This document shows positions 9,892 through 19,658 of a stretch of 33,946 nt of DNA, in pieces. How positions within the stretch are numbered: position 1 is the stretch's first letter; the number at the start of each line of letters is the position of its first letter. Source of the stretch: Candidatus Omnitrophota bacterium (GTDB lineage Bacteria; Omnitrophota; Gorgyraeia; JABMSB01); the NCBI GenBank assembly GCA_013202205.1, contig JABMSB010000087.1:1-33946 (forward strand), in the 5' to 3' direction. The translations under genes and the position numbers were made by a program. The notes below the pieces were generated by a model. That model ran no database searches and had not been told where the DNA came from. It was given only the letters and a program-made list of their open reading frames with translations.

Positions 9892-10482
9892 ATGAAAAAA
9901 CGGAGCGCTACCTGTAAACGCAAGACATCAGAGACGGACGTATCGATCAAGCTCGTCATCGACGGTAGGGGTCTATCTAAGGTAGATACCGGCATAGGGT
10001 TTCTTGACCACATGCTGACGCTATTTACTAAACACGGGTTATTCGATCTGACCCTGAAGGCAAAGGGCGATCTGAATGTCGATATTCACCACACCAATGA
10101 GGACGTGGGTATATGTCTTGGGGAAGCTTTTAGTAAAGCCATGGGCAAAAAGGCAGGGATGCGCCGTTTTGGTTTGGGGTATTGCCCCATGGAAGAGGCG
10201 CTTGTGCGTGTTGCGATCGACATAAGCGGCAGGCCCTCCTTAAATTTTATCGAGATGATCAATCTCGGCGAGGTGGAGGGGTACAGCCTGCGCGATGTCA
10301 GACATTTTCTCGAGGCATTCTGCCGCACAAGCGGCATAAACATGTCTATAGGCATTAAAGCCGGTAACGATATGCACCACATCCTTGAATCGCTCTTTAA
10401 ATCATTAGCGCGCGCAGTAGATGAAGCTACAAAGATAGATGCGCGCGTGAAAGGGATCCCGTCTACCAAAGGCAGGCTATGA
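9892..10482 (+). CDS. hisB: Imidazoleglycerol-phosphate dehydratase
   Basis: TGIGFLDHMLTLFTKHGLFDL, DVHHTNED-like HHTNEDVGICLGEA, NDMHHILESLFKSLARA. Confidence 0.98.
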   Translation: MKKRSATCKRKTSETDVSIKLVIDGRGLSKVDTGIGFLDHMLTLFTKHGLFDLTLKAKGDLNVDIHHTNEDVGICLGEAFSKAMGKKAGMRRFGLGYCPMEEALVRVAIDISGRPSLNFIEMINLGEVEGYSLRDVRHFLEAFCRTSGINMSIGIKAGNDMHHILESLFKSLARAVDEATKIDARVKGIPSTKGRL

Positions 10483-11084
10483 TCGCTGTAATAGATTATG
10501 GTATGGGTAACCTGCGCAGTGTTGAGAAGGCCTTGCAGAGTGTGGGCGGCGATGCGCGTGTTACGTCATCACCTTCTGATATCACGTCTGCCGAGCGGAT
10601 AGTCCTCCCCGGAGTAGGCGCATTTAAATGTGCGATGGAGGAGCTGAGGCAGCGGGATCTTATAACACCTATACTCGACGGGTTCAAGAAAAACAAACCT
10701 TATCTCGGTATCTGTTTAGGGTTGCAGCTCCTTTTAAGTGAGAGTGAAGAGGCCCCGGGTACCCCCGGGTTAGGCCTTATACCGGGGAGAGTCAGGCGTT
10801 TTTCCACAGCCGGCATAAAAGTGCCGCACATGGGGTGGAATTCGGTCAAGATCAAGAAAGATGGCTGCCCGCTCTTAACCGGAATAAAGGACGCGAGCCA
10901 TTTTTATTTCGTCCACTCTTATTATGCCGATCCGGAGGAGAAGACGATTGTAATGGCAACCACTCAGTACGGTTGTGAGTTTGCTTCAATGATATGGAAG
11001 GATAATATCTTTGCTATGCAGTTTCACCCGGAAAAGAGCCAGGGAATAGGACTTAAGGTCCTTGAGAATTTTGTGAAGTGTTAG
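10479..11084 (+). CDS. hisH: Imidazole glycerol phosphate synthase, glutamine amidotransferase subunit
   Basis: IDYGMGNLRSVEKAL, PGVGAF, GICLGLQLL, QFHPEKSQ. 4-nt overlap with hisB. Confidence 0.98.
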   Translation: MIAVIDYGMGNLRSVEKALQSVGGDARVTSSPSDITSAERIVLPGVGAFKCAMEELRQRDLITPILDGFKKNKPYLGICLGLQLLLSESEEAPGTPGLGLIPGRVRRFSTAGIKVPHMGWNSVKIKKDGCPLLTGIKDASHFYFVHSYYADPEEKTIVMATTQYGCEFASMIWKDNIFAMQFHPEKSQGIGLKVLENFVKC

Positions 11085-11093
11085 CGGTTTTCC

Positions 11094-11114
11094 AGGGGGA
11101 GGTAAGATCCCCCT
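11094..11114 (+). other. Small hairpin in the hisH-hisA intergenic region
   Basis: AGGGGGA (11094-11100), 7-nt loop, TCCCCCT (11108-11114). No following T-tract, so not called a terminator. Confidence 0.6.
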
Positions 11115-11126
11115 TAACTATGGCAT

Positions 11127-11188
11127 AGGGGACAGATCCCCGATTGGGTTTGGGGCAGATCTCCGATTGGAAGTAGAAACGTCTTGGG
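11127..11188 (-). repeat. Dispersed repeat, solo half-element (copy 2)
   Basis: The reverse complement CCCAAGACGTTTCTACTTCCAATCGGAGATCTGCCCCAAACCCAATCGGGGATCTGTCCCCT matches copy 3 at 60/62 nt. Confidence 0.95.
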
Positions 11189-11195
11189 TGTGGGA

Positions 11196-11918
11196 ATGTT
11201 AATTATACCGGCAGTTGACATAAAGGATGGGAAGGTCGTTAGGCTGACGAGAGGCGAGTTTGACTCATCGAAGGTCTATGGGGATGATCCTGTTGCCATG
11301 GCCGGTAAGTGGGCTGGTGAAGGAGCAGAGCTCATCCATGTCGTCGATCTTGATGGCGCGCTCTTGGGCAAGCCATCGAGCACGGAAGCGATAAAGAGAA
11401 TAGCCAAATCGGTCAAGGTCGATATTGAGGTTGGAGGCGGGTTGCGGGATCTTGAGTCTATCGCCGAACTCCTCGATGCCGGGGTAAAGCGGGTTGTGCT
11501 TGGGACGCGCGCACTCGATAAGCTATTTGTAGAGGAAGCGCTTAAGAAGTTTACGGCAGATAAGATAGTAGTCGGCCTCGATGTAAAAGACGGACGTGTC
11601 GCAGCCAAAGGGTGGATCGAGACGAGCGAAGTAAAGCCGGTCGATGTGGCGACAGCTGTTGAGGAAGCCGGGGTTAAGACCATTATATATACCGATATTC
11701 AGCGCGACGGTACCATGGCCGGGCCGAACGTGAAGGCCATGGAGGAGCTTTGTGACTGGGTCGGCATGGAGATAATTGCCTCTGGGGGCATATCGTCACT
11801 AAGCGATCTTTTGGAGTTGAAGAGACTAGAGAAGAAGGGTGTTGTGGGTGCCATCGTTGGCAGATCCTTATATGAAGGCAGATTCCTTCTTAAAGACGCG
11901 ATAACGGCGTGCAATTGA
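11196..11918 (+). CDS. hisA: 1-(5-phosphoribosyl)-5-[(5-phosphoribosylamino)methylideneamino]imidazole-4-carboxamide isomerase
   Basis: [39 protein letters not shown] at 11196 preferred over the TTG at 11184, which lies in repeat copy 2. Confidence 0.97.
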   Translation: MLIIPAVDIKDGKVVRLTRGEFDSSKVYGDDPVAMAGKWAGEGAELIHVVDLDGALLGKPSSTEAIKRIAKSVKVDIEVGGGLRDLESIAELLDAGVKRVVLGTRALDKLFVEEALKKFTADKIVVGLDVKDGRVAAKGWIETSEVKPVDVATAVEEAGVKTIIYTDIQRDGTMAGPNVKAMEELCDWVGMEIIASGGISSLSDLLELKRLEKKGVVGAIVGRSLYEGRFLLKDAITACN

Positions 11919-11925
11919 GATTATT

Positions 11926-12690
11926 ATGCTGACAAAGAGAATTATACCGTGCCTTGACATGAAAGACGGCAGGGTCGTCAAGGGGATAAATTTTGTAAAC
12001 CTGCGCGATGCCGGTGATCCGGTTGAGCAGGCCTCTATATACGACAAAGAAGGGGCCGATGAGCTCGTCTTTCTCGATATCGGCGCGACGGTAGAGAACC
12101 GTGATATCATGATCGATGTTGTACGCCGCACCGCTGAGTCGGTATTTATGCCGCTTACGGTAGGTGGCGGTGTACGCGATCTAGACGATGTCAGGACCCT
12201 TCTTTCGGCAGGTGCCGATAAGGTCTCGATAAATACCGCGGCAGTGCGTGATCCGGAATTTATCAGGAAGGCATCTCAGCGTTTTGGCAGCCAGTGCATA
12301 GTATTGGCCATAGATGCCAAGAGGGTGAAGAAGGGTGAAAAAGAATGGAAGGTCTATGTAGTCGGTGGGACGATACCCACGGCCATAGATGCGGTAAAGT
12401 GGGCCGTAGAAGGCGCGAAACGCGGCGCCGGAGAAATACTCCTGACGAGCATGGATTACGACGGGACTAAACAGGGGTATGACATTGAGCTGACACGCAC
12501 CATTTCAGAGGCTGTATCTATTCCGGTCATTGCATCAGGAGGCGCGGGCAGCCCGGAACACTTTTACGAGGTTTTAGCAAAAGGCAAGGCCGATGCGGTT
12601 CTGGCGGCTTCCATATTTCACTACAAGGAATATTCGATTAATGATACGAAGAAGTATTTAAAGGAGAAAGGGGTTGAGATCAGGTTATGA
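11926..12690 (+). CDS. hisF: Imidazole glycerol phosphate synthase, cyclase subunit
   Basis: [61 protein letters not shown]. Confidence 0.99.
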   Translation: MLTKRIIPCLDMKDGRVVKGINFVNLRDAGDPVEQASIYDKEGADELVFLDIGATVENRDIMIDVVRRTAESVFMPLTVGGGVRDLDDVRTLLSAGADKVSINTAAVRDPEFIRKASQRFGSQCIVLAIDAKRVKKGEKEWKVYVVGGTIPTAIDAVKWAVEGAKRGAGEILLTSMDYDGTKQGYDIELTRTISEAVSIPVIASGGAGSPEHFYEVLAKGKADAVLAASIFHYKEYSINDTKKYLKEKGVEIRL

Positions 12691-13085
12691 GCGTAGATGA
12701 TCTTATCAAGTCACTCAATTTTAATGATAAAGGTTTGATCCCGTCCATAATCCAGGATGACGCGACGGGCAAGGTCTTGACACTCTGTTATATGAACGAA
12801 GCGGCGCTGAGGAAGACCTTTGAAGAGGGCAGGATATATCTATTTCGGCGCTCTAGAAGCATGTTGATGATGAAGGGCAGTACATCCGGCCATGTGCAGA
12901 TAGTTAAAAAGATCTATATCGATTGCGCTGAGAATTCACTCCTTTTCCGTATTGAACAAAAAGGCGGGGCATGCCACGCCGGTTGGTTTACCTGCTACTA
13001 TAGAGAGACGGATCGAGCCGGCAAAGTAAAGGTAGTTGAGAAGAAGGTATTTGAGCCCAGCAAAGTCTATACCCAGGGGAGATAA
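12687..13085 (+). CDS. hisI: Phosphoribosyl-AMP cyclohydrolase (no HisE domain)
   Basis: [67 protein letters not shown]. 4-nt overlap with hisF. Confidence 0.96.
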   Translation: MSVDDLIKSLNFNDKGLIPSIIQDDATGKVLTLCYMNEAALRKTFEEGRIYLFRRSRSMLMMKGSTSGHVQIVKKIYIDCAENSLLFRIEQKGGACHAGWFTCYYRETDRAGKVKVVEKKVFEPSKVYTQGR

Positions 13086-13087
13086 CG

Positions 13088-14572
13088 ATGTACTATCCAT
13101 CGAAAGAAGAGTTTATAAAATTATCCGAGCAGGGTAACCTGATACCCGTGTACAGGGAGATCATCGCGGATATGGATACACCTGTGTCAGCCTTCAGCAA
13201 GATAGATAAGGGTAATTATTCGTACCTGCTTGAGTCGGTTGAGCAGGGGGAGCGGATAGGACGTTATTCTTTTCTTGGATCGAATCCATCTCTGGTTATT
13301 ACGACAAAAGGTAGCGAGGTAACGATCGAAGAAGGCAATAAGAAAAGGAAGATATCAGCCGATGGCGATCCACTTAAAGTGCTTAAAGAGGAATTGGCGC
13401 GTTACAAGTTTATCCACACAAAAGGCCTTCCGCGATTCTGCGGCGGCTTAGTTGGATATGCCGGGTATGATATGGTCAGGTTCTTTGAGAAGCTGCCTGA
13501 CAAAAATCCTGATGACTTAAATGTGCCGGATTCAGTCTGGATGCTAACGGATACGATTCTTATATTTGACCACATAGACCACAAGATAAAGATAGTATCG
13601 AATGCGCACCTGACTCCAAAGAAGAAGCCGTCGGTTGTTTATGACCAGGCGGTTGCTCAGATAGATAGGATAGCGAAGGCGCTTGCCAAGCCTCTTAAGC
13701 CGGAGAAGAAGGTGAGCCATAGGCCTAATAAGCTTTCGATCCGCTCCAATGTCACTAAACCTAAATTCATTGCGGCTGTCAAGAAGGCAAAAGAATATAT
13801 AAAAGCGGGGGACATTATCCAGGTTGTTCTCTCCCAGAGGTTCAGTACTACGATAAATGAGAAGCCGTTTTATATCTATAGGGCGCTCCGTTCTGTGAAC
13901 CCGTCGCCATATATGTTCTATCTGAACATGAAGGATATTAAGCTGGTCGGCTCATCCCCCGAGATATTGGTCAGATGCGAGGAGGGGTTAGTGCAGACGC
14001 GTCCCATTGCGGGTACGCGCAGGCGCGGCGAGACACCGGATGAAGATGTAAAGCTTGAAAAGGAGCTGTTGGCCGACCCGAAAGAGCGGGCAGAGCATAT
14101 TATGCTGGTCGATTTGGGCAGGAATGATCTTGGCAGGGTATGTGAATTTGATACGGTCGATGTAAACGATTTTATGATAGTCGAGAGATATTCCCACGTG
14201 ATGCATATTGTAACCGATGTCACGGGCCAGCTCGACCCTGAGAAGGATATATTTGATACGATCCGTGCGACATTCCCGGCAGGGACCGTTGCCGGCGCGC
14301 CGAAGATACGCGCCATGGAGATAATAGACGAACTCGAGACGAGCAAGCGCGGCCCATACGCCGGTTGCGTTGGGTATATAAGCTTCTCAGGCAATATAGA
14401 TACATGTATCACGATAAGGACGATCTTAGTCAAGGGCAAGACGGCTTATGTCCAGGCAGGTGCAGGCATCGTAGCCGATTCCCAGCCGGCAAAGGAGTAT
14501 GACGAGTCGGTCAATAAGGCAAAGGGCATGTTCCGCGCCATCGAAGTAGCACAGAGAGGATTGGAGAAATAA
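13088..14572 (+). CDS. trpE: Anthranilate synthase component I
   Basis: GDIIQVVLSQRF, SPYMFYLNMKDIKLVGSSPEILVR, RPIAGTRRRGETPDED, FPAGTVAGAPKIRAMEIIDELE. Confidence 0.98.
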   Translation: MYYPSKEEFIKLSEQGNLIPVYREIIADMDTPVSAFSKIDKGNYSYLLESVEQGERIGRYSFLGSNPSLVITTKGSEVTIEEGNKKRKISADGDPLKVLKEELARYKFIHTKGLPRFCGGLVGYAGYDMVRFFEKLPDKNPDDLNVPDSVWMLTDTILIFDHIDHKIKIVSNAHLTPKKKPSVVYDQAVAQIDRIAKALAKPLKPEKKVSHRPNKLSIRSNVTKPKFIAAVKKAKEYIKAGDIIQVVLSQRFSTTINEKPFYIYRALRSVNPSPYMFYLNMKDIKLVGSSPEILVRCEEGLVQTRPIAGTRRRGETPDEDVKLEKELLADPKERAEHIMLVDLGRNDLGRVCEFDTVDVNDFMIVERYSHVMHIVTDVTGQLDPEKDIFDTIRATFPAGTVAGAPKIRAMEIIDELETSKRGPYAGCVGYISFSGNIDTCITIRTILVKGKTAYVQAGAGIVADSQPAKEYDESVNKAKGMFRAIEVAQRGLEK

Positions 14573-14595
14573 CAATTTAAGGAGAAGATGATTTT

Positions 14596-15165
14596 ATGAT
14601 CCTCATGATTGATAATTACGACTCGTTTACATACAACCTTGTGCAATATCTCGGTGAGCTCGGCGCCGATCTTAAGGTGGTGCGTAATGATAAGATCACG
14701 GTAGGGGAGATTATACTGCTTAAGCCTGAGAAGATCGTTATATCTCCGGGCCCTGGCACGCCGAAAGATGCTGGAATATCTTGCGAGACAATAAAATTCT
14801 TTGCGGGCAGGATACCTGTGCTCGGTGTCTGTCTGGGGCACCAGTGTATAGCAGAGGTCTTTGGCGGCAAGGTGGTGCGAGCAGAAAAGCTAATGCATGG
14901 CAAGACCTCATCTGTCTATCATGACAGTAAAAACATATTCGAAGATGTTGCAAATCCATTTGAGGCGACGCGATACCATTCCCTCATAGTGCAGAGAGAG
15001 GGGTTGCCGGATCTTTTTGAGGTAACGGCAGAGACAGAGGATGCCGAGATAATGGCGATCAAGTATAAGCGCTTTCCTTTGTGGGGGGTGCAGTTCCATC
15101 CTGAATCTATATTGACCAAAGAGGGTAAGAAGATATTAGCCAATTTTTTGCATCAGAGGGCGTAA
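14596..15165 (+). CDS. trpG: Anthranilate synthase component II / aminodeoxychorismate synthase glutamine amidotransferase
   Basis: [59 protein letters not shown]. Confidence 0.97.
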   Translation: MILMIDNYDSFTYNLVQYLGELGADLKVVRNDKITVGEIILLKPEKIVISPGPGTPKDAGISCETIKFFAGRIPVLGVCLGHQCIAEVFGGKVVRAEKLMHGKTSSVYHDSKNIFEDVANPFEATRYHSLIVQREGLPDLFEVTAETEDAEIMAIKYKRFPLWGVQFHPESILTKEGKKILANFLHQRA

Positions 15166-15166
15166 T

Positions 15167-16177
15167 ATGATCAAGGAGATGATCGAAAAGATCGACCGGA
15201 AGTCAGATCTCAGCCAAAAAGAGGCAGAGTTGGTGATGGAAGAGATTATGACAGGAAATGCCTCACCGGAGGATATGAGTGCTTTTTTGCTTGCCCTACG
15301 CAAAAAAGGGGAGGCGATAGACGAGATAACAGGTGCCGCGAGCATCATGCGTAAGCACGCCACAAAGATAAGCGTCAGCGCAAAAAATGTCCTCGATACG
15401 TGTGGTACGGGAGGCGACGGCGCCCACACATTTAATATATCGACAATATCCGCATTCGTTGCAGCGGGCGCAGGTGTAGTCGTAGCAAAACACGGCAATC
15501 GCTCAGTCTCATCTAAGTGCGGGAGTGCAGATATTCTTAAAGCTCTCGGCGTAAACATAGAGTGTGATACTAAGAAGGTAGAGGCTTGTATAGCTGAGGT
15601 GGGGATCGGTTTTCTCTTTGCCCCGCTCTTGCATGGCGCAATGAAGCATGCTATGCCGGTCAGAAAGAAGTTAGGTGTCCGGACTATATTCAATATATTG
15701 GGCCCACTGACCAATCCTGCCGGCGCACGCCACCAGCTTTTGGGCGTCTTTGACGGGTCATTGACAAAACAACTGGCCAATGTATTAGGAAAACTGGGTT
15801 CGACTCATGTATTGGTTGTCCATGGCGATGATGGGCTCGATGAGGTCACTACCACAACCGATACAGTTGTTTCAGAGCTTATAAACGGGGTGGTCAAGAC
15901 ATATAAGATCAATCCGCGAGATTTCGGCATAGAAGTTGCCAAACCAAAAGATCTTACGGGTGGAGATACTTTAGTCAATAAAGGAATTGCCGAGGAAATA
16001 TTGGCAGGCAAAAAAGGGCCGCATAGAGATATCGTAATCCTGAACGCGGGTTGCGCGATATACGCTGCCGATAAGGCCAAGGATATAAAGAGTGGCATCG
16101 AGATGGCAAATGAGGCGATAGATTCCGGTAAGGCGTTACAGAAATTGAAAACCCTAATAGATTTTACCAATAAGTGA
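15167..16177 (+). CDS. trpD: Anthranilate phosphoribosyltransferase
   Basis: DTCGTGGDGAHTFNISTISAFVAAGAGVVVAKHGNRSVSSKCGSADILKALGVN, FNILGPLTNPAGARHQLLGV. Confidence 0.98.
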   Translation: MIKEMIEKIDRKSDLSQKEAELVMEEIMTGNASPEDMSAFLLALRKKGEAIDEITGAASIMRKHATKISVSAKNVLDTCGTGGDGAHTFNISTISAFVAAGAGVVVAKHGNRSVSSKCGSADILKALGVNIECDTKKVEACIAEVGIGFLFAPLLHGAMKHAMPVRKKLGVRTIFNILGPLTNPAGARHQLLGVFDGSLTKQLANVLGKLGSTHVLVVHGDDGLDEVTTTTDTVVSELINGVVKTYKINPRDFGIEVAKPKDLTGGDTLVNKGIAEEILAGKKGPHRDIVILNAGCAIYAADKAKDIKSGIEMANEAIDSGKALQKLKTLIDFTNK

Positions 16178-16186
16178 GAAAAGACA

Positions 16187-16969
16187 ATGTTCTTATCAGA
16201 GATATTGGCACAGAAGAAGAAAGAGGTTGAGCAGCATAAGGGCACATTACCGCAGAGGGAACTTCTCCTAGCGATGGAGTCGCTCGATGCGCGCCGCAAC
16301 TTCGCGCAGGCGATATCGGACCCGCACCACATAGGCCTGATCGCAGAAATCAAGAGGAAGTCCCCCTCGGCCGGAATCCTCTGCAAGGATTTCTATCCTG
16401 AGCGCATCGCGAGGATATACGAAGCCAATGGTGCAGCTGCGATCTCCGTCTTGACGGATGAGAATTTCTTTGGCGGCAATCTGGGCCATCTGAAAGAGGT
16501 GAAGAAGAGTTGCACCCTACCGATATTGAGAAAAGATTTTATTATAGATGAGTACCAGATATATGAATCGGCTTATTACGGTGCCGATGCGATACTTCTG
16601 ATAGCCAATATACTTACTGAAGGTGAAATTCGAAAGTTCCAGAGCGTGGCTAAAGATCTGGGACTTGGAATTCTGGTGGAGGCCCATAGCGAAGAGGATA
16701 TGTCTAAGGCACTCTCCGCAAAGTCAGCGGTTATAGGTATAAATAACAGAGATCTCCACACGTTTAAGGTAGATCTTGAGACTACCTCAAATCTTATCCG
16801 GATGATTCCGGAAGGCACGCGGATCATCTCAGAGAGCGGTATTAAGAGGTTTGAGGACGTGATGTTTTTAAAAAGCCTGGGCGTAAACGCCGTGCTCATA
16901 GGTGAGGCGTTTATGAAATCCAATGATATAGGTAGTGAAGTACGTCAGGTTATGGGACTGGTCTTATAA
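16187..16969 (+). CDS. trpC: Indole-3-glycerol phosphate synthase
   Basis: LIAEIKRKSPSAGIL, ISVLTDENFFGG, LRKDFIIDEYQIYESAYYGADAILLIA, IGINNRDLHTFKVDL, SESGI. Confidence 0.98.
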   Translation: MFLSEILAQKKKEVEQHKGTLPQRELLLAMESLDARRNFAQAISDPHHIGLIAEIKRKSPSAGILCKDFYPERIARIYEANGAAAISVLTDENFFGGNLGHLKEVKKSCTLPILRKDFIIDEYQIYESAYYGADAILLIANILTEGEIRKFQSVAKDLGLGILVEAHSEEDMSKALSAKSAVIGINNRDLHTFKVDLETTSNLIRMIPEGTRIISESGIKRFEDVMFLKSLGVNAVLIGEAFMKSNDIGSEVRQVMGLVL

Positions 16970-17038
16970 TAGATATCCTAAAATGCGCATATGTGCAGGT
17001 GTCGATGGCTAAAATGCAATTAAGGTTATGGGGTTAGG

Positions 17039-17656
17039 ATGACGCTTGTTAAGATTTGCGGCATAACTAACTCCCGGGATGCGGATACGGCTGTAAAGGC
17101 AGGGGCTGATGCCCTCGGGTTTGTCTTTTGGCGTAAGAGTCCGCGTGCCATCGATCTGGCCACGGCGCAAGGAATCATAAAGGACCTGCCTCCCTCCGTC
17201 TGCAAGGTGGCTCTTTTTGTAGATGAAGATAAGGAGAGAGTCCGGGAGACAATTTCATTGATGGGAGTCGATACGATACAGTTGCACGGAAACGAATCAC
17301 CGGAATATTGTGACGGTTTCAAGGGTCTCAGGATAATCAAGGCCTTCAGGATGAAAGATGAGGCCGTGCTCGATAGTATCAAGAAATACAAAACAGACTA
17401 TCTTCTCCTGGACGCTTATGTTGAAGGGGTCCCGGGTGGCAGTGGTGAACAATTTAACTGGGATCTGGCTGTCCGGGCAAAAGGGTGCGGCAAACCGATT
17501 ATCCTTGCGGGAGGCCTTAATCCCGGCAATATAAAGGAAGCTATAAAGAGAGTAGATCCATTCATGGTAGATGTTTCGAGTGGGGTGGAGACGGCGCCCG
17601 GTGAAAAGGATCCGAAATTGATCGAAAAGTTCATAAAAACAGTGAAAGGCGAATAA
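17039..17656 (+). CDS. trpF: Phosphoribosylanthranilate isomerase
   Basis: [46 protein letters not shown]-like [30 protein letters not shown]. Confidence 0.98.
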   Translation: MTLVKICGITNSRDADTAVKAGADALGFVFWRKSPRAIDLATAQGIIKDLPPSVCKVALFVDEDKERVRETISLMGVDTIQLHGNESPEYCDGFKGLRIIKAFRMKDEAVLDSIKKYKTDYLLLDAYVEGVPGGSGEQFNWDLAVRAKGCGKPIILAGGLNPGNIKEAIKRVDPFMVDVSSGVETAPGEKDPKLIEKFIKTVKGE

Positions 17657-17657
17657 T

Positions 17658-18842
17658 ATGCTACCAGACAAAAAAGGCCATTTTGAGGAGTTCGGCGGAA
17701 GGTATGTGCCTGAGACGCTGATGTCTGCGCTGGAAGAGCTCACAAAAGAGTATGAAAAGGCAAAACGTGACAAGCGGTTTAAAAAAGAGCTCAACTACTA
17801 TCTACGCCAATACGTAGGACGGCCTACACCACTCTATTTCGCGAGGCGCCTGACAGAGAAGCTGGGAGGCGCGCGCATATATCTTAAGCGTGAGGATCTA
17901 GCGCACACAGGGGCCCACAAGATAAATAATACGATAGGCCAGGCGATCCTCGCTGTTCGTATGGGCAAGAAGCGGATAATAGCCGAGACGGGCGCAGGCC
18001 AGCACGGTGTCGCGACTGCTACGGCCGCGGCGATGTTCGGTCTTGAATGTGAAGTATATATGGGCACAGATGATATCGAGAGGCAATCGCTGAATGTATT
18101 CCGGATGAAACTCCTGGGTGCTAAGGTTTTGCCGGTCACAAGCGGTTCAAAGACACTCAAAGATGCTACTAACGAAGCAATACGCGACTGGGTTACAAAT
18201 GTCTGCACGACACACTATATTATCGGATCGGCTGTTGGGCCACACCCATATCCTGCCATGGTGCGCGATTTCCAGTCTGTTATAGGCAAAGAGGCGAAGC
18301 AGCAGATAGTAAAACAGGTAGGCCGGATTCCGGACTATCTTGTGGCATGCGTAGGAGGAGGTTCAAATTCGATAGGGCTCTTCCACCCGTTTTTTAAGAC
18401 GCGCGCTAAGTTTATAGGTGTTGAGGCCGCGGGTAAGGGATTGACATCAGGCAAACATGCCGCAACCCTTACGAAAGGACGCTTGGGGAGTCTGCATGGA
18501 AGCATGAGTTATCTCCTCCAAAGCGCTGACGGACAGATAAAGATAGCCCATTCAATCTCCGCGGGGTTGGACTATCCGGGTGTGGGGCCGGAACACTCAT
18601 ATTACAAGAAGATAAAGAGGGCGAAGTACGTCGCTGTAACAGATAATCAGGCGCTTGAAGGTTTTAACTTGCTGGCCGAGACAGAGGGGATACTCCCGGC
18701 GCTTGAACCTTCGCACGCGATATACCATTTAAAGAAGTTAGCACCCAAATTGTCCAAAAATCAGGTTATCATACTCTGTCTATCAGGCAGGGGTGACAAG
18801 GATGCCAGTGTAGTAGCTAAGATCCTGGGCGAGAAGATATAA
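17658..18842 (+). CDS. trpB: Tryptophan synthase beta chain
   Basis: [68 protein letters not shown]. Confidence 0.99.
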   Translation: MLPDKKGHFEEFGGRYVPETLMSALEELTKEYEKAKRDKRFKKELNYYLRQYVGRPTPLYFARRLTEKLGGARIYLKREDLAHTGAHKINNTIGQAILAVRMGKKRIIAETGAGQHGVATATAAAMFGLECEVYMGTDDIERQSLNVFRMKLLGAKVLPVTSGSKTLKDATNEAIRDWVTNVCTTHYIIGSAVGPHPYPAMVRDFQSVIGKEAKQQIVKQVGRIPDYLVACVGGGSNSIGLFHPFFKTRAKFIGVEAAGKGLTSGKHAATLTKGRLGSLHGSMSYLLQSADGQIKIAHSISAGLDYPGVGPEHSYYKKIKRAKYVAVTDNQALEGFNLLAETEGILPALEPSHAIYHLKKLAPKLSKNQVIILCLSGRGDKDASVVAKILGEKI

Positions 18843-18860
18843 TTTAAGAGGAGACGAGCC

Positions 18861-19658
18861 GTGAATAGAATAGACAAGACTTTTAAGAGACTTAAGAAAA
18901 AGCGCGACAAAGCGTTCATAGCATTTATTACGGCAGGCTACCCGAACCTTTCGGCGACCAAGAGCGTAGTAAAGGAGTTGGCCCAAAGAGGTGCGGATAT
19001 AATTGAGCTGGGTGTCCCTTTTTCAGATCCTTTAGCTGACGGACCGACGATCCAGGCAGCGTCAGAGAGGGCGTTGAAAAATAGAGTGAACCTCAAGTCG
19101 ATATTTCGTCTCGTAAAGGAACTTCGCAAAGATATCCAGACGCCGATAGCCCTTATGACCTACTATAATCCTATATTCAGATATGGGCTTGAGAAGTTCA
19201 CAAAAGACGCATTGCGCGCAGGTGTCGACGGCGTAATAGTGCCTGATCTGCCCATCGATGAAGATTTAGCCTTAAGGAAGGCATTAAGAGGCTCCGGGAT
19301 CAAGGAGATACTGTTTCTGGCTCCAACGAGCACGACCGATAGGATAAAGCAGGCGGCCAGGCGTGCGGGAGGATTCATCTACTATGTCTCTCTTACAGGT
19401 GTCACCGGCGCAAGGAAGAAGTTGCCACAGGAGATAGCCCGCAATGTCCGGCGGATCAAGCAATACACCAAAACACCCGTCTGCGTCGGGTTTGGTATCT
19501 CAGGTCCAAAACAGGCTGAGAAAATAGCAAAGGTGGCCGACGGCGTGATAGTCGGGAGTGTTTTAATAAAAGCGATCACAGAAAATTTTGGCAAGAAGGA
19601 CTTCATAAAAAGAGTAGGAACTATCGCGCGGAACATGGGGAGGGCAGTACACAGATGA
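18861..19658 (+). CDS. trpA: Tryptophan synthase alpha chain
   Basis: FIAFITAGYPN, IIELGVPFSDPLADGPTIQAASERAL, FIYYVSLTGVTGAR, VCVGFGISGPKQ. GTG start with GAGGAGA upstream. Confidence 0.98.
   Translation: MNRIDKTFKRLKKKRDKAFIAFITAGYPNLSATKSVVKELAQRGADIIELGVPFSDPLADGPTIQAASERALKNRVNLKSIFRLVKELRKDIQTPIALMTYYNPIFRYGLEKFTKDALRAGVDGVIVPDLPIDEDLALRKALRGSGIKEILFLAPTSTTDRIKQAARRAGGFIYYVSLTGVTGARKKLPQEIARNVRRIKQYTKTPVCVGFGISGPKQAEKIAKVADGVIVGSVLIKAITENFGKKDFIKRVGTIARNMGRAVHR

Noticed and set aside
11184-11195. TTG start giving [16 protein letters not shown] for hisA
   Set aside because: The TTG lies in the dispersed repeat, and HisA proteins normally begin at [12 protein letters not shown], so the ATG at 11196 is preferred.
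13086-13087. Possible trp leader/attenuator before trpE
   Set aside because: The hisI-trpE gap is only 2 nt, so there is no room for a leader peptide or attenuator there.
16970-17038. 69-nt trpC-trpF gap as a regulatory element
   Set aside because: Contains only a short CATATG palindrome and no convincing hairpin, promoter or repeat copy.
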